Shown one piece after another: positions 18,132 to 27,231 of a DNA stretch of 64,000 bases. The stretch is from Alphaproteobacteria bacterium (GTDB lineage Bacteria; Pseudomonadota; Alphaproteobacteria; Micropepsales; Micropepsaceae), in the NCBI GenBank assembly GCA_024236055.1, contig JACKLF010000004.1, positions 62,001-126,000 of the forward strand, in the 5' to 3' direction. How positions within the stretch are numbered: the first letter of the stretch is position 1; every line of letters begins with the position of its first letter. A program made the position numbers and the translations under genes. Below the pieces are notes generated by a model. The model did no database searches and was not told where the DNA came from. It saw nothing but the letters and a program-made list of their open reading frames with translations.

Positions 18132-19102
18132 TGCAGCTGGACCCTGGGATCGGCAATCGAATAGGCGATGTCGGTGATCAGGTTGAACAGGCTGACCAGG
18201 ATGGCGGTGACGATGAAAATGCCCAGCAGCAGCGGGTTGTCGCGTGCCGTCACCGCCTGATAGGCCAGCGTGCCAACGCCCGGCCAGGAAAACACATTCT
18301 CCACCAGCACCGTGCCGCCCACCAGGATCGAGGCCTGAAGCCCCGCATAGGTGATCAGCGGGATCAGCGCGTTGCGCAGGATATGACGGCGCGCCACCTG
18401 CCGCTCGCCGATGCCCTTGGCGCGCGCGGTCTTGACGAAATCGGCATCCGCCACCTCGATCATCGCCGCGCGGGTCAGGCGCGCATAGCTGGCCATGTAG
18501 TAGAGCGCCAGCGTCATGCCGGGCAGGATCATGTGCTGGGCAACATCGCCGATCCGCGCCAGCCCGGTATAATCGGCCCCCATCGTTTCGATGCCGAAGG
18601 GCGGCAGCACCGCCAGCCAGACCGAAAAGACCAGCACCGCCATCATGCCCAGCCAGAATTGCGGCACCGCATAGAACAGCATGGCCAGTACCGTCACCCC
18701 CGCATCGCCCGCCGATCCGGGCCGGCGCGCCGCGAATGCCCCCAGCGTGATCCCGCCCGCCAGCGCCACCACCAGCGCAAAACCGTCCAGCAACAGCGTG
18801 TTGGGCAGCCGCTCCAGAATGATGTCCAGAACCGGCTGGCGTCGCTCGTAGGACGTGCCAAGATCGCCATGCGCCACCGCCGACACATATTTCCACAGCT
18901 GCACCGGCAGCGGCTGATCCAGGCCATATTCGGCGCGCAGATTCTGGATGAAGGCCTCGTCGGCGAAACCCGCCTGGCCCGCCATCACGGTCGCCGCATC
19001 GCCCGGCGCCAGCCGGATCAGGAAGAAGCTCAACAGAACCACCGCCACGGTCACGACAAGCGTGCGCACCAGCCGCCGGGCGATATAGGACAGCCGGTTC
19101 AT
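18128..19102 (-). CDS. Oligopeptide ABC importer permease, DppB/OppB type
   Basis: 324 residues, start MNRLSYIARRLVRTL with the usual N-terminal helix VVLLSFFLIRLAPGD. The large periplasmic insert (QNLRAEYGLDQPLPVQLWKY) and the EAA-loop region DFVKTARAKGIGERQV are typical of DppB. Overlaps both neighbours by 4 nt, so expression is translationally coupled through the operon. Confidence 0.95.
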   Translation of the reverse strand: MNRLSYIARRLVRTLVVTVAVVLLSFFLIRLAPGDAATVMAGQAGFADEAFIQNLRAEYGLDQPLPVQLWKYVSAVAHGDLGTSYERRQPVLDIILERLPNTLLLDGFALVVALAGGITLGAFAARRPGSAGDAGVTVLAMLFYAVPQFWLGMMAVLVFSVWLAVLPPFGIETMGADYTGLARIGDVAQHMILPGMTLALYYMASYARLTRAAMIEVADADFVKTARAKGIGERQVARRHILRNALIPLITYAGLQASILVGGTVLVENVFSWPGVGTLAYQAVTARDNPLLLGIFIVTAILVSLFNLITDIAYSIADPRVQLQ

Positions 19103-20682
19103 GCCACCCCTGTCAGCCAGGCGCGGCCCATGCCGTCGGTGGGGCCGTTGGGGCCGGTCACCGCATCGTGCACACGCCGGTTGTAGAACAGCAGCGGATC
19201 GCGCTCATACAGCCAGACCATCGCCACGTCGCGGGTCAGGATCTGCTGCAGCCGGCTGTAACAGTCCTGGGTTTCCCCGGGATCGACGGCGCTGGCGGCG
19301 CGCGCGAACAGGGTGTCCACCTGCGCGTTGCGATAGCCCTGGATATTGGTCTGCGGCACGCCCTTCAGGATGTTGGACGAAACATAGAAGCGCGAAGTGC
19401 CGATCGCCGGATCGCCATATTCGCCATAGCTGTTGTTGTCCATGTCGAAGTCCCAGTTGCCGGTGCGGCGGCCAAAGGTCGCCCAGTCGCTGGATTGCAA
19501 TTCTATGTCCAGCCCAACCTCCGATGCCGCCTGGCGCACATACTGCGCGGCGCGCGTCTGCACCCCGCCGCCATCGGGAATCAGCAGGAACGTGAAGCGA
19601 TGGCGCACCCCGCCGCGCTTCTTCTTCAGCCCCATCGCATCCAGCATGGCGCGCGCCCGCGCCGGGTCGAACGGATAGCGGGTCAATACCTTGGGATCGT
19701 AATAGGGCACGTTGGAGGGGATTGGCCCGGTCGCCACCTTGCCTTCGCCGAAATTGATCGCCTTGACGATGAAATCGCGGTCGATCGCGTGCATGAAGGC
19801 CTGGCGGAAGCGCCGGTCGCTGAACGGCCAGCGGCGCTGGTTCATCTCCATCACCGCGATCTCGCCCACCGCCTCATAGCCGCGCGTGGTGGTGACGATA
19901 TCGGGATTGGCCCGCAGCCTCTTTGTCACGACGGAGTCGATATCATCGGCAAAGGCGATATCGACCGCGCCGGTTTCCAGCGCCACCATGCGCTGCTCAG
20001 GCGTTGGACAGACGCGGAAATAGATGTCGTCGATCCTGGGCCACCCCGCCCGCCAGTAATCGCGGTTGCGGGTCAACCGGATATACTGGCCCCGCTCCCA
20101 GCGGGCGAATTTGAACGGCCCGGTGCCGATGGGCGCGAAATTGTGCGGGTTGGTGCGATAGTCGCTGCCGTCGTAAATGTGCGCCGGCATCATCGGCGCG
20201 TTGGAGGCCATCAGCGACAGGATGAAGGCGTTGAACGGCGTGTGCAGGCGAAACTCCACCGTCAGCGGGTCCAGCGCGCGGATGCTCTGGCAATGGTTGA
20301 AGGCGTTGCGGCTGCGCGGGTTCAGCTGGCGCAGCATCTTGTCGCAACTGAACACCACATCGCGCGCGGTGAAGGGCACGCCGTCATGCCAGCGCACGCC
20401 CGGCTGCAAATGGAAGGTGTAGGCCAGCCCGTCCGGCGTGGCGGTGAAGCTTTTGGCCAGGTTGGGCCGTGGCTTGAAATCCCAGTCCAGCAGCAGCAGC
20501 GGTTCATTGATGTTGGCGCAGATTTCCTGCACCAGCCGCGTGTTGAGCAGCGGATAGCACAGCGTCGCCGGTTCGGCCGGCATCATCGCGTTCAGCACAT
20601 TGCGCCCGCCCGCCGCCGCATGGCCGGACAGGAACGGCGCCAGCGCCATTCCCCCCACCATGCCGCGGCGGTCCAGCCTCAC
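19099..20682 (-). CDS. Extracellular solute-binding protein family 5 (oligopeptide type)
   Basis: About 527 residues of SBP_bac_5 type: NINEPLLLLDWDFKPRPNLAKS, LQPGVRWHDGVPFTARDVVFS and NPHNFAPIGTGPFKF are the family blocks. I take the GTG at 20682 as start: it overlaps the stop of the upstream M81 gene (GTGA) and yields a Tat-like N-terminus (RLDRRGMVGG, hydrophobic stretch, AAAG). The longer open frame to 20982 is antisense-like readthrough of the neighbour. Captures peptides (or similar ligands) for the importer. There is no lipobox. Confidence 0.9.
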   Translation of the reverse strand: MRLDRRGMVGGMALAPFLSGHAAAGGRNVLNAMMPAEPATLCYPLLNTRLVQEICANINEPLLLLDWDFKPRPNLAKSFTATPDGLAYTFHLQPGVRWHDGVPFTARDVVFSCDKMLRQLNPRSRNAFNHCQSIRALDPLTVEFRLHTPFNAFILSLMASNAPMMPAHIYDGSDYRTNPHNFAPIGTGPFKFARWERGQYIRLTRNRDYWRAGWPRIDDIYFRVCPTPEQRMVALETGAVDIAFADDIDSVVTKRLRANPDIVTTTRGYEAVGEIAVMEMNQRRWPFSDRRFRQAFMHAIDRDFIVKAINFGEGKVATGPIPSNVPYYDPKVLTRYPFDPARARAMLDAMGLKKKRGGVRHRFTFLLIPDGGGVQTRAAQYVRQAASEVGLDIELQSSDWATFGRRTGNWDFDMDNNSYGEYGDPAIGTSRFYVSSNILKGVPQTNIQGYRNAQVDTLFARAASAVDPGETQDCYSRLQQILTRDVAMVWLYERDPLLFYNRRVHDAVTGPNGPTDGMGRAWLTGVA

Positions 20683-22202
20683 GCGGCACTGCCTTCCGGC
20701 ACAGTGTCGCCATCCAGGCGGTCCAGCGGAAAGACCGGCCGCCGCAGGTGCTTGTAGGGCAGCCGCGTCAGGTCCGATGTGCAAGGCCCGCTGGTGTTCA
20801 CGGTGAACTCGGCCGACGCGATCCTGCCATAGGCGACGCGGTGCCCGACCGCCGCCTTGATGCCGATCATGCTGAGCTCTTCGGGATTGATCCCCTGGCT
20901 GCGCCACTGGCCCAGGTCGAAGGGCGGCAGCTTCTTGCTGGTCAGAAGAATGGTCAGCCCCCTGTGGCGCACCACCGCGCACGGCCCCATGCGGATGATC
21001 TTGCCGAGCGATCCGACCAGATGGCTGTTCTTGTCTTCCAGCTCGAACTCGCCGTCGCTGCGCGACACCAGTTCCACCTCCAGCGTCACCGGCCCCGGAT
21101 CGAGCGGGCTGCCCTTGCCGCCGATCGGCAGGGTCATTTTCTGGCCGATGGTGATGCGTTGCAGCGCCGCCACCGCCTCTTCATCGGCGATCACCACGCC
21201 TGCGCCCTGGATGTCGTATTTCAAAAGCGCGCGCATCACGTCGGTGCCGTCGCCCGGCGCACCGCCGCCGATATTGTCGGCGGGCTCCACCAGCAGCACC
21301 GGCCCCTTGCCCGGCGGGCCGTTGGCCGCGAAATCCCTGACCACCGCATCCAGATCATGTTGCTGCGGGATGCCGCCTTCGCGCATGTCCCAGGCAATGC
21401 CCGCCAACTCGTGCAGGGCGCCAAGCGCGTCCTCTTCGCTGCCTTCGGTGATGACCGAAAAGGACACGCCGGCATTGGGCACATCGGAAAAGGCGTAACC
21501 GCCAACTATGTTCACCGCCAGCATGCCGGGAACTTCCTGCTCCATCCGGCGCGCGGCATCTTCCAGTGCCCGCATCGGCCCGTCGCGTGTGCCGGTGCCG
21601 GTGGGGGGCCACACGATCGGCGTGACCAGCACGCGATGCCTGGGCTTTACGCCCGTCTTCAGGCAGCGCGCCATCAAATCGCTGGCGCGCACCGCGCTGT
21701 CGAACTGGTCGGTGTGCGGGCATTCGCGGTAAAAGACGATGCCCTCGCACAATGCGCCCATGCGCGGCGTCAGCGTGCCATGCAGGTCGCCCACCCCGAA
21801 GATCGGCAGGCTCTCAGCGCCCGGCATGGCGCGGATGCGGGCCAGAAGCTCGCCTTCCGGATCGTCGCATTCGGATGTGACCATCGCGCCGTGCAGCGAC
21901 AGGTGAATGCCGTCCAGACCTTCCGCCAGCGCCCGTTCCAGCGCCGGCTTTGTGTCGGCCCAGAACGCTTCGAACACCGCATGATCGACCGTGCCCGACG
22001 CACCGCCGGTATAGATGGCGCCCGGCACCACCTGCCAGCCCTCGCGCTCGGCCACCGACAGAAAGCCGTCAAGCTGGCTGGCATCGCCGCGCCGCGCCAA
22101 AATCTGTTCGCCGCGATGGATGGTGAACTTGTCCAGCCCGGTGATATCGGGCGTGAAGCTGTGGGTCTCGTGAAAGATGCCCGCAACAAAAATCCGCGTC
22201 AC
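20679..22202 (-). CDS. M81 family metallopeptidase (MlrC-like), copy 2
   Basis: 507 residues from GTG 22202 (VTRIFVAGIFHETHSF). The M81 blocks are all present: FHETHSF, SLHGAMVTSECDDPEGE, GVGDLHGTLTPRM, RECPHTDQ and the C-terminal NIGGGAPGDGTD. It is clearly diverged from copy 1, which has NSFVP and SLDLHGH at the matching places, so the two likely cleave different bonds. It is the first gene of the operon, so any promoter should lie in the 22203-22350 gap. No signal peptide. Confidence 0.9.
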   Translation of the reverse strand: MTRIFVAGIFHETHSFTPDITGLDKFTIHRGEQILARRGDASQLDGFLSVAEREGWQVVPGAIYTGGASGTVDHAVFEAFWADTKPALERALAEGLDGIHLSLHGAMVTSECDDPEGELLARIRAMPGAESLPIFGVGDLHGTLTPRMGALCEGIVFYRECPHTDQFDSAVRASDLMARCLKTGVKPRHRVLVTPIVWPPTGTGTRDGPMRALEDAARRMEQEVPGMLAVNIVGGYAFSDVPNAGVSFSVITEGSEEDALGALHELAGIAWDMREGGIPQQHDLDAVVRDFAANGPPGKGPVLLVEPADNIGGGAPGDGTDVMRALLKYDIQGAGVVIADEEAVAALQRITIGQKMTLPIGGKGSPLDPGPVTLEVELVSRSDGEFELEDKNSHLVGSLGKIIRMGPCAVVRHRGLTILLTSKKLPPFDLGQWRSQGINPEELSMIGIKAAVGHRVAYGRIASAEFTVNTSGPCTSDLTRLPYKHLRRPVFPLDRLDGDTVPEGSAA

Positions 22203-22353
22203 TGACAGTCCCCCTATTCCTGCCGGCAAAGCCTTCCTGCCCGCAATTTTTGGGTGGTTTTGCCCCCGCCTGCAAGCATTGCCGCGCCATTGACAAAAGA
22301 TGCGCCGCCACGACAGTTGCCCCGCCCTTTGCAGAAAGGGCGTGGGGGACACC

Positions 22354-23136
22354 GTGCTGCTTCTGAAACTGACCATCGTGCCCCTGGCGCTGCTGGCGCT
22401 GGGCCTTGTGGAGCGCCGCCATGGCCCGCGCCTTGCCGGGTGGCTGGCCGGCATCCCGGTGGTAGCGGGACCATTGCTGGTCTTCGTCACTTTGTCCCAT
22501 GGCGCCGCCTTTGGCGCGCACGCCGCGCTGGGCGCCTGGTTCGGCATCGTGCCCTGGCTGGGCTTTGCCAACACCTACAGCCTGACGGCGCGCTGGTGGC
22601 ACTGGACGGCATGCGCGCTGGCCGCCAGCCTGGTCTGGCTGGCGCTGGCCTATGCGATGGTGCTGGCCCAGGATGGACCCGCCTGGCTGGAGGTGCTGCC
22701 GCTCATCGCCTATCTGGGCGCGGTGCTGGCCTATCCGCGCCACGCCCCCGCGCAGACACGCCATGTCGGAAGCTGGATGACCCTGCCCGCACGCATGGCG
22801 GCGGGCGCGGGCCTGACGCTGGCGATCACCCAGTTCTCCGGATCGCTGGGGCCGCTCTGGTCCGGCACGCTGACGGTGTTTCCGGTGATGGGATCGATCA
22901 TCGCCATCTCCAACCACATCCAGTATGGCCGCCACGCGGTTGAGGAGGTGCTGGCCGGCATGTCGATGGGCCTGTCCTCGGTCGGCACCTTTTCCTTCAC
23001 TTTGCACACGCTGCTGGCGCACTGGCACCCGCTGCCCGCTTTCGCGCTGGCATTGGCGGCCGGGTCCAGCGCCCATGCCGCCACCTTCCTGCTGGTACGC
23101 CGGATGCGAAAACCCGCCGCCCAGGCGATATCCTAA
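22354..23136 (+). CDS. Multi-spanning membrane protein with two internal repeats, unknown function
   Basis: About 260 residues with roughly eight hydrophobic segments. Two halves look related: GWLAGIPVVAGPLLVFVTLSHG near residue 30 and GTLTVFPVMGSIIAISNHIQYG near residue 170, as in small inverted-repeat transporters. The start is uncertain: GTG 22354 (GGGGG a few nt upstream) gives a clean membrane helix at once; GTG 22342 and ATG 22300 are alternatives. It reads divergently from the M81 operon. No recognised family name; function unknown. Confidence 0.7.
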   Translation: MLLLKLTIVPLALLALGLVERRHGPRLAGWLAGIPVVAGPLLVFVTLSHGAAFGAHAALGAWFGIVPWLGFANTYSLTARWWHWTACALAASLVWLALAYAMVLAQDGPAWLEVLPLIAYLGAVLAYPRHAPAQTRHVGSWMTLPARMAAGAGLTLAITQFSGSLGPLWSGTLTVFPVMGSIIAISNHIQYGRHAVEEVLAGMSMGLSSVGTFSFTLHTLLAHWHPLPAFALALAAGSSAHAATFLLVRRMRKPAAQAIS

Positions 23137-24428
23137 GTAAGGTCGGCCGCGGCCCCGCGCACCGCTTCCAGCGTGGCGTCGATCACCGCATCGTCATGCG
23201 CGGACGAGACGAACCAGGCCCCGCGCTCCAGCACCCGCACCCCGCGCGTCAGCAGCGCATGGGCAAAGCGCACATACTGCGCCTTGTCCGCCGCGGCCAC
23301 GCCGCGATAGTTGCGCGGCGGGGCATCCAGCCCGAAGCCGACATGGAACATCATCTCGAAGCCCGTCACCTGGGCCTTCAGCCCGGCATCCTTCAGGATC
23401 GCCGCGATGCCATCGCGCAGCCGCACGCCGCGCTTCGACGTCGCCTCGTAGAGTTCGGGCGTCAGCGCCTTTTGTGTCGCCACCATCGCCGCCATCGTCA
23501 CCGGCTGGGCATTGAAGGTGCCGCCATGCAGCACGCCCTTGTTCACGAACATGTCCAGCAGGTCGGCGCGGCCCACCAGCGCCGACACCGGAAAGCCGTT
23601 GGCGATCGCCTTGGCGAACAGCGACAGGTCGGGCGTCACGCCGAAGCGGCCCTGCGCGCCGCTGCGTCCCAGGCGGAATCCGGTGATCACCTCGTCGAAG
23701 ATCAGCAGTGCGCCATGTTTGCGGCAGGCCGCCAGCGCCCCTTCCAGGAAACCGGACGCGGGCGCGATGGCGCCCTGGTTGCACATGGCCGGCTCCATGA
23801 TCACGCCCGCCACATCGCCCTTTGCCAGCCGCGCTTCCAGCCGCGCCAGATCGTTCCAGCCCAGCACGTCCAGCCCCGCCGCATCGGCCGGGTCCTGACC
23901 CACGCTGCCGGGCACCAGCACCGGCGCATCCTCAGGCCCCGCCGCATTCAGCGCCGGCGCGGTGGACCACAGGATATTGTCGAACCAGCCATGATAATGG
24001 CCTTCAAACTTCAGGATGATGCGTTTGCCGGTCGCCGCGCGCGCCAGCCGGAAGGCGGCCTGGGCGACTTCCGAGCCGGACGAGCCGAAACGGATGCGTT
24101 CGGCGCTGGGAATGCGCTCGCACAGGATGCGCGCGGCCTCGAACTCGATCTCAGACTGACCGGCATAGAGAATGCCCTGCGCCACCTGCTGCTGCACGGC
24201 GGAAATGGCCCCGGCTGGCGTATGGCCCAGCACCATCGCACCCATGCCGCAATAATAGTCGATCAGCCTGTTGCCATCGGCATCGAACAGATACGGCCCC
24301 TCGCCATGGGTGAAGACCAGCGGGCCACCCTGCATCCCGATGCGGAAATTGCTGTTCACCCCGCCGGCGATGGTGCGTGAATTTTCCGCGATCAGCGCGG
24401 CGGAACGGTCGAATGTCAGCGGCCCCAT
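23133..24428 (-). CDS. Class III aminotransferase, glutamate-1-semialdehyde 2,1-aminomutase-like
   Basis: 431 residues with PLP fold-type I class III blocks: YFLFDADGN-type start, GSSGSEVAQAAFRLARAATG, KFEGHYHGW, LLIFDEVITGFR, and the PLP lysine in LFAKAIANGFPVSALVG. The closest textbook relative is HemL, but true HemL keeps a different N-terminal gate and sits with haem genes. Here the neighbours are a GH3 glycosidase and a membrane protein, so a catabolic or biosynthetic transaminase acting on another amino-aldehyde or amine is more likely. Its stop overlaps the convergent membrane-protein stop region (23133-23136). Confidence 0.85.
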   Translation of the reverse strand: MGPLTFDRSAALIAENSRTIAGGVNSNFRIGMQGGPLVFTHGEGPYLFDADGNRLIDYYCGMGAMVLGHTPAGAISAVQQQVAQGILYAGQSEIEFEAARILCERIPSAERIRFGSSGSEVAQAAFRLARAATGKRIILKFEGHYHGWFDNILWSTAPALNAAGPEDAPVLVPGSVGQDPADAAGLDVLGWNDLARLEARLAKGDVAGVIMEPAMCNQGAIAPASGFLEGALAACRKHGALLIFDEVITGFRLGRSGAQGRFGVTPDLSLFAKAIANGFPVSALVGRADLLDMFVNKGVLHGGTFNAQPVTMAAMVATQKALTPELYEATSKRGVRLRDGIAAILKDAGLKAQVTGFEMMFHVGFGLDAPPRNYRGVAAADKAQYVRFAHALLTRGVRVLERGAWFVSSAHDDAVIDATLEAVRGAAADLT

Positions 24429-24464
24429 GAGCGGCGCGTGCCCCCTGTTCTTGTTGTCGGCGCC

Positions 24465-27095
24465 CTATTCGGGCAGGGCCATGCTGCCGTCTATGGTGAA
24501 GCTTGTCGAGGCCGCGGCCGCGCCGGTATCCGGCTGGCCCTCGCCCACGCTCAGCCGATAGGCGCCGCCCGCGACATGCGGATCGCCCGCCATGGTAACG
24601 CTCATCAAATCGCGCGAGCTCAGGTGGAAATGCACGGTCTTCTGCGCGCCGGGTGCAAGGCTGACACGGGAAAAGCCGCGCAGCGCCCGGATCGGCGTAC
24701 CGGGAATGTCGGGGAAACCCAGATAGAGCTGCGGCACCGCATCGCCCGCCAGTTTGCCGACATTCTTCACCGTCACATCGACATTCAGGCCCTGGCCCGC
24801 CTTCAGCGTGGCCGCCGACAGGCTGGGCTTGCTGTAGGCGAACTGGGTATAGCTGAGGCCGTATCCAAAGGGATAAAGCGGCTTGCCGGTGAAATAGCGA
24901 TAGGTCCGCCCCTTCATCGCATAATCGTCAAAGGGCGGAAGCTGGTCGACCCCGGTATAAAATGTCACCGGCAGGTGGCCGGACGGGTTGTTCGCGCCTG
25001 ACAGGGTCTGGCCGATGGCGGTGCCGCCTTCCTCGCCCGGATACCAGGCATCGATGATGGCGTCCGCATTCTTCGCCGCCCAGTTCACCGCCAGCGCCGA
25101 TCCGTTCATCAGCACCACCGCCAGCGGCTTGCCCGTCGCCTTCACCGCCTTGAGCAGGTCTTCTTCCTGGGCAGGCATGTCCAGGCTGGTGCGGTCGCCG
25201 CCCTTGAAGCCCGGCACATTGACCGTCATCTCCTCGCCTTCCAGGGCCGAGGTGATTCCGGCCACCGCCACCACCAGGTCGGCGTTCTTCGCCGCGGCCA
25301 CCGCGCGATCGGTGGGATCGTCGATCAGCCTGGTCCACACAAGGCGCAGGAACGGGCCGCGCGCCGGGCTCTGCGCGATGCGGATGGCATAGGCATGGCC
25401 CTTTTCCAGCGCCACTTCCTTTGTCAGCGGCCCGCGCTGGTTCTCGCCCGCATCCACGACCAGCTTGCCGTCGATCCACAGCTTGGCGTGTACGCCCGCC
25501 AGCCCGATGTCATAGCGCCCGCCTTGCGCCGGGGTCAGCGTGCCGGTCCAGCGCACGGAAATCGCGTCTTCGTCGGGCAGAACCCGCTTGGCGCCGCGTT
25601 CAAAGTCCACCGTCTTGTCGATGCGGGTGATGGCGGGAGCGCCCTTGAAATCCGCGCCCTTGAAATATTCGCCTTTCAGGCCCGGCGCGCCGTCATGCGA
25701 CAGCGCATCGGCGGGCACCGGCACAGGCAGGCGCAGGAAGTTCAGCCCCGGCTCATAGGTCACATCGGCATTGGGAAACGCCTTGCGGATGCCCGCCAGT
25801 GCCGTCACCGGGTCCTTGGGCGTGCCATTGTAATTGCCCAGCAGCACCGGCACCTGGTCGGCCAGCGGCCCCACCACCAGTATCTTTTTCACCGCCGGCT
25901 TCACCGGCAGCACGCCGTCATTCTTCAGCAGCACCATGGATTCGCGCGCCAGCTTCAGCGCCAGCGCCCGGTGCGCGGGCGACATCAGTTCGGAATCGGA
26001 GATCTGCGCATAGGGCACCATCGACGGCGGATCGAACAGACCGAGCTTCATGCGCGCGGTGAACAGGCGGCGCAGCGAATCGTCCAGCACACCTTCAGGC
26101 ACCAGGCCCTGCTTCACCGCATCGCGATAGCGGCCATAATCGGAATCGTCGGTTGTGGGGATGAAGAAGTCGGCGCAATCGCTGTCCACGCCGTGCTTGA
26201 TCGACACCGCCGCGGCCTCGGCATAGGTCTTGGTGTAATGATGACCGCGCTGGATGTCGGCGATGGCGTCGCAATCGGACACGACATAGCCCTTGAAGCC
26301 CCACTTGTTCTTCAGCTGGTCGGTCAGCAGGAAGTCGCTGGCGCAGGCCGGCTGGCCGTTGACGCGGTTATAGGCGCACATCACCGAATCCACCTTCGCC
26401 CCGGTCACCAGGGCGCGGAAGGCCGGCAGATAGGTGTCCATTTCGTCGTGCTTCGAGACTTTTACATCGACTTCATGGCGCGTCGGTTCGGGCCCCGAAT
26501 GCACCGCATAATGCTTGGCGGTGGCGATGGCGCGGAAATATTTGGGATCGTCGCCCTGCATGCCGCGCACAAAGGCGCTGCCCATGCGGCCGGTCAGATA
26601 GGGGTCCTCGCCATAGGTTTCCTGGCCGCGGCCCCAGCGCGGATCGCGGAAGATGTTGATGTTGGGCGACCAGAAATCCAGCCCCTGCATCAGGCCATGC
26701 GCGTCGCGCGGCCCGCCCGCCTGGTTGAACTTGACCCGCGCCTCGGTCGAGATCGCCACGCCCATCTGGTGAATCGCATCATCGTCGAAGGTCGCGGCCA
26801 GACCGACCGGCTCGGGAAACACCGTGACCAGGCCGTTGTTGGCCACGCCGTGCAGCGCCTCGCTCCACCAGTTGTAGGCGGGCACGCCCAGCCGGGGGAT
26901 GGCGCGGGCCTGGTTGACCAGCTGGCTGGCCTTTTCCTCCAGCGTCATCCGGCCGATCAGGGCGTCGACGCGCTGGGCGATGGGCAATTCGGGATTGTAC
27001 CAGGGCTGGCCGGCGTCGGTTGCCGCACTGGCCCGCATGGCTGGGACAAGGATGGTGGCCGACAGGATCAGACCCGCGATGTGACGCCGCCGCAT
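24465..27095 (-). CDS. Exported GH3 beta-glycosidase with PA14 insert (beta-xylosidase/glucosidase type)
   Basis: 876 residues: Sec signal to about residue 25, a GH3 N-terminal barrel with the nucleophile Asp274 in VVSDCDAIADI, a GH3 C-terminal domain, a PA14 domain inserted near residues 470-590 (LKGEYFKGADFKGAPAITRID), and a fibronectin III-like end (VDVTVKNVGKLAGDAVPQLYL). The SDCDA context is typical of beta-xylosidases and related enzymes. It acts in the periplasm on plant oligosaccharides. Divergent from the serine hydrolase at 27232; the 136-nt gap holds both promoters. Confidence 0.92.
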   Translation of the reverse strand: MRRRHIAGLILSATILVPAMRASAATDAGQPWYNPELPIAQRVDALIGRMTLEEKASQLVNQARAIPRLGVPAYNWWSEALHGVANNGLVTVFPEPVGLAATFDDDAIHQMGVAISTEARVKFNQAGGPRDAHGLMQGLDFWSPNINIFRDPRWGRGQETYGEDPYLTGRMGSAFVRGMQGDDPKYFRAIATAKHYAVHSGPEPTRHEVDVKVSKHDEMDTYLPAFRALVTGAKVDSVMCAYNRVNGQPACASDFLLTDQLKNKWGFKGYVVSDCDAIADIQRGHHYTKTYAEAAAVSIKHGVDSDCADFFIPTTDDSDYGRYRDAVKQGLVPEGVLDDSLRRLFTARMKLGLFDPPSMVPYAQISDSELMSPAHRALALKLARESMVLLKNDGVLPVKPAVKKILVVGPLADQVPVLLGNYNGTPKDPVTALAGIRKAFPNADVTYEPGLNFLRLPVPVPADALSHDGAPGLKGEYFKGADFKGAPAITRIDKTVDFERGAKRVLPDEDAISVRWTGTLTPAQGGRYDIGLAGVHAKLWIDGKLVVDAGENQRGPLTKEVALEKGHAYAIRIAQSPARGPFLRLVWTRLIDDPTDRAVAAAKNADLVVAVAGITSALEGEEMTVNVPGFKGGDRTSLDMPAQEEDLLKAVKATGKPLAVVLMNGSALAVNWAAKNADAIIDAWYPGEEGGTAIGQTLSGANNPSGHLPVTFYTGVDQLPPFDDYAMKGRTYRYFTGKPLYPFGYGLSYTQFAYSKPSLSAATLKAGQGLNVDVTVKNVGKLAGDAVPQLYLGFPDIPGTPIRALRGFSRVSLAPGAQKTVHFHLSSRDLMSVTMAGDPHVAGGAYRLSVGEGQPDTGAAAASTSFTIDGSMALPE

Positions 27096-27231
27096 GTTTC
27101 ACTCCCCGAAATTGTTATCGCTCCCATTTTCAATACTAGCGCAGGAATCCGGCCGCGCCACCCCGTGCCGGATGAATTTGACATTGGCCACAGCCGCACC
27201 GACTGTCGGCGGCAAAAAGGGGGATACGCCG

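Noticed and set aside
15703..18156. 817-codon version of the ABC ATPase frame
   Set aside because: The extra 283 codons are out-of-frame permease sequence; the ATG at 17307 with 4-nt overlap is the proper start.
23133..24428. hemL (glutamate-1-semialdehyde aminomutase proper)
   Set aside because: The fold is right, but the neighbourhood is catabolic and haem genes are absent, so I kept a family-level call.
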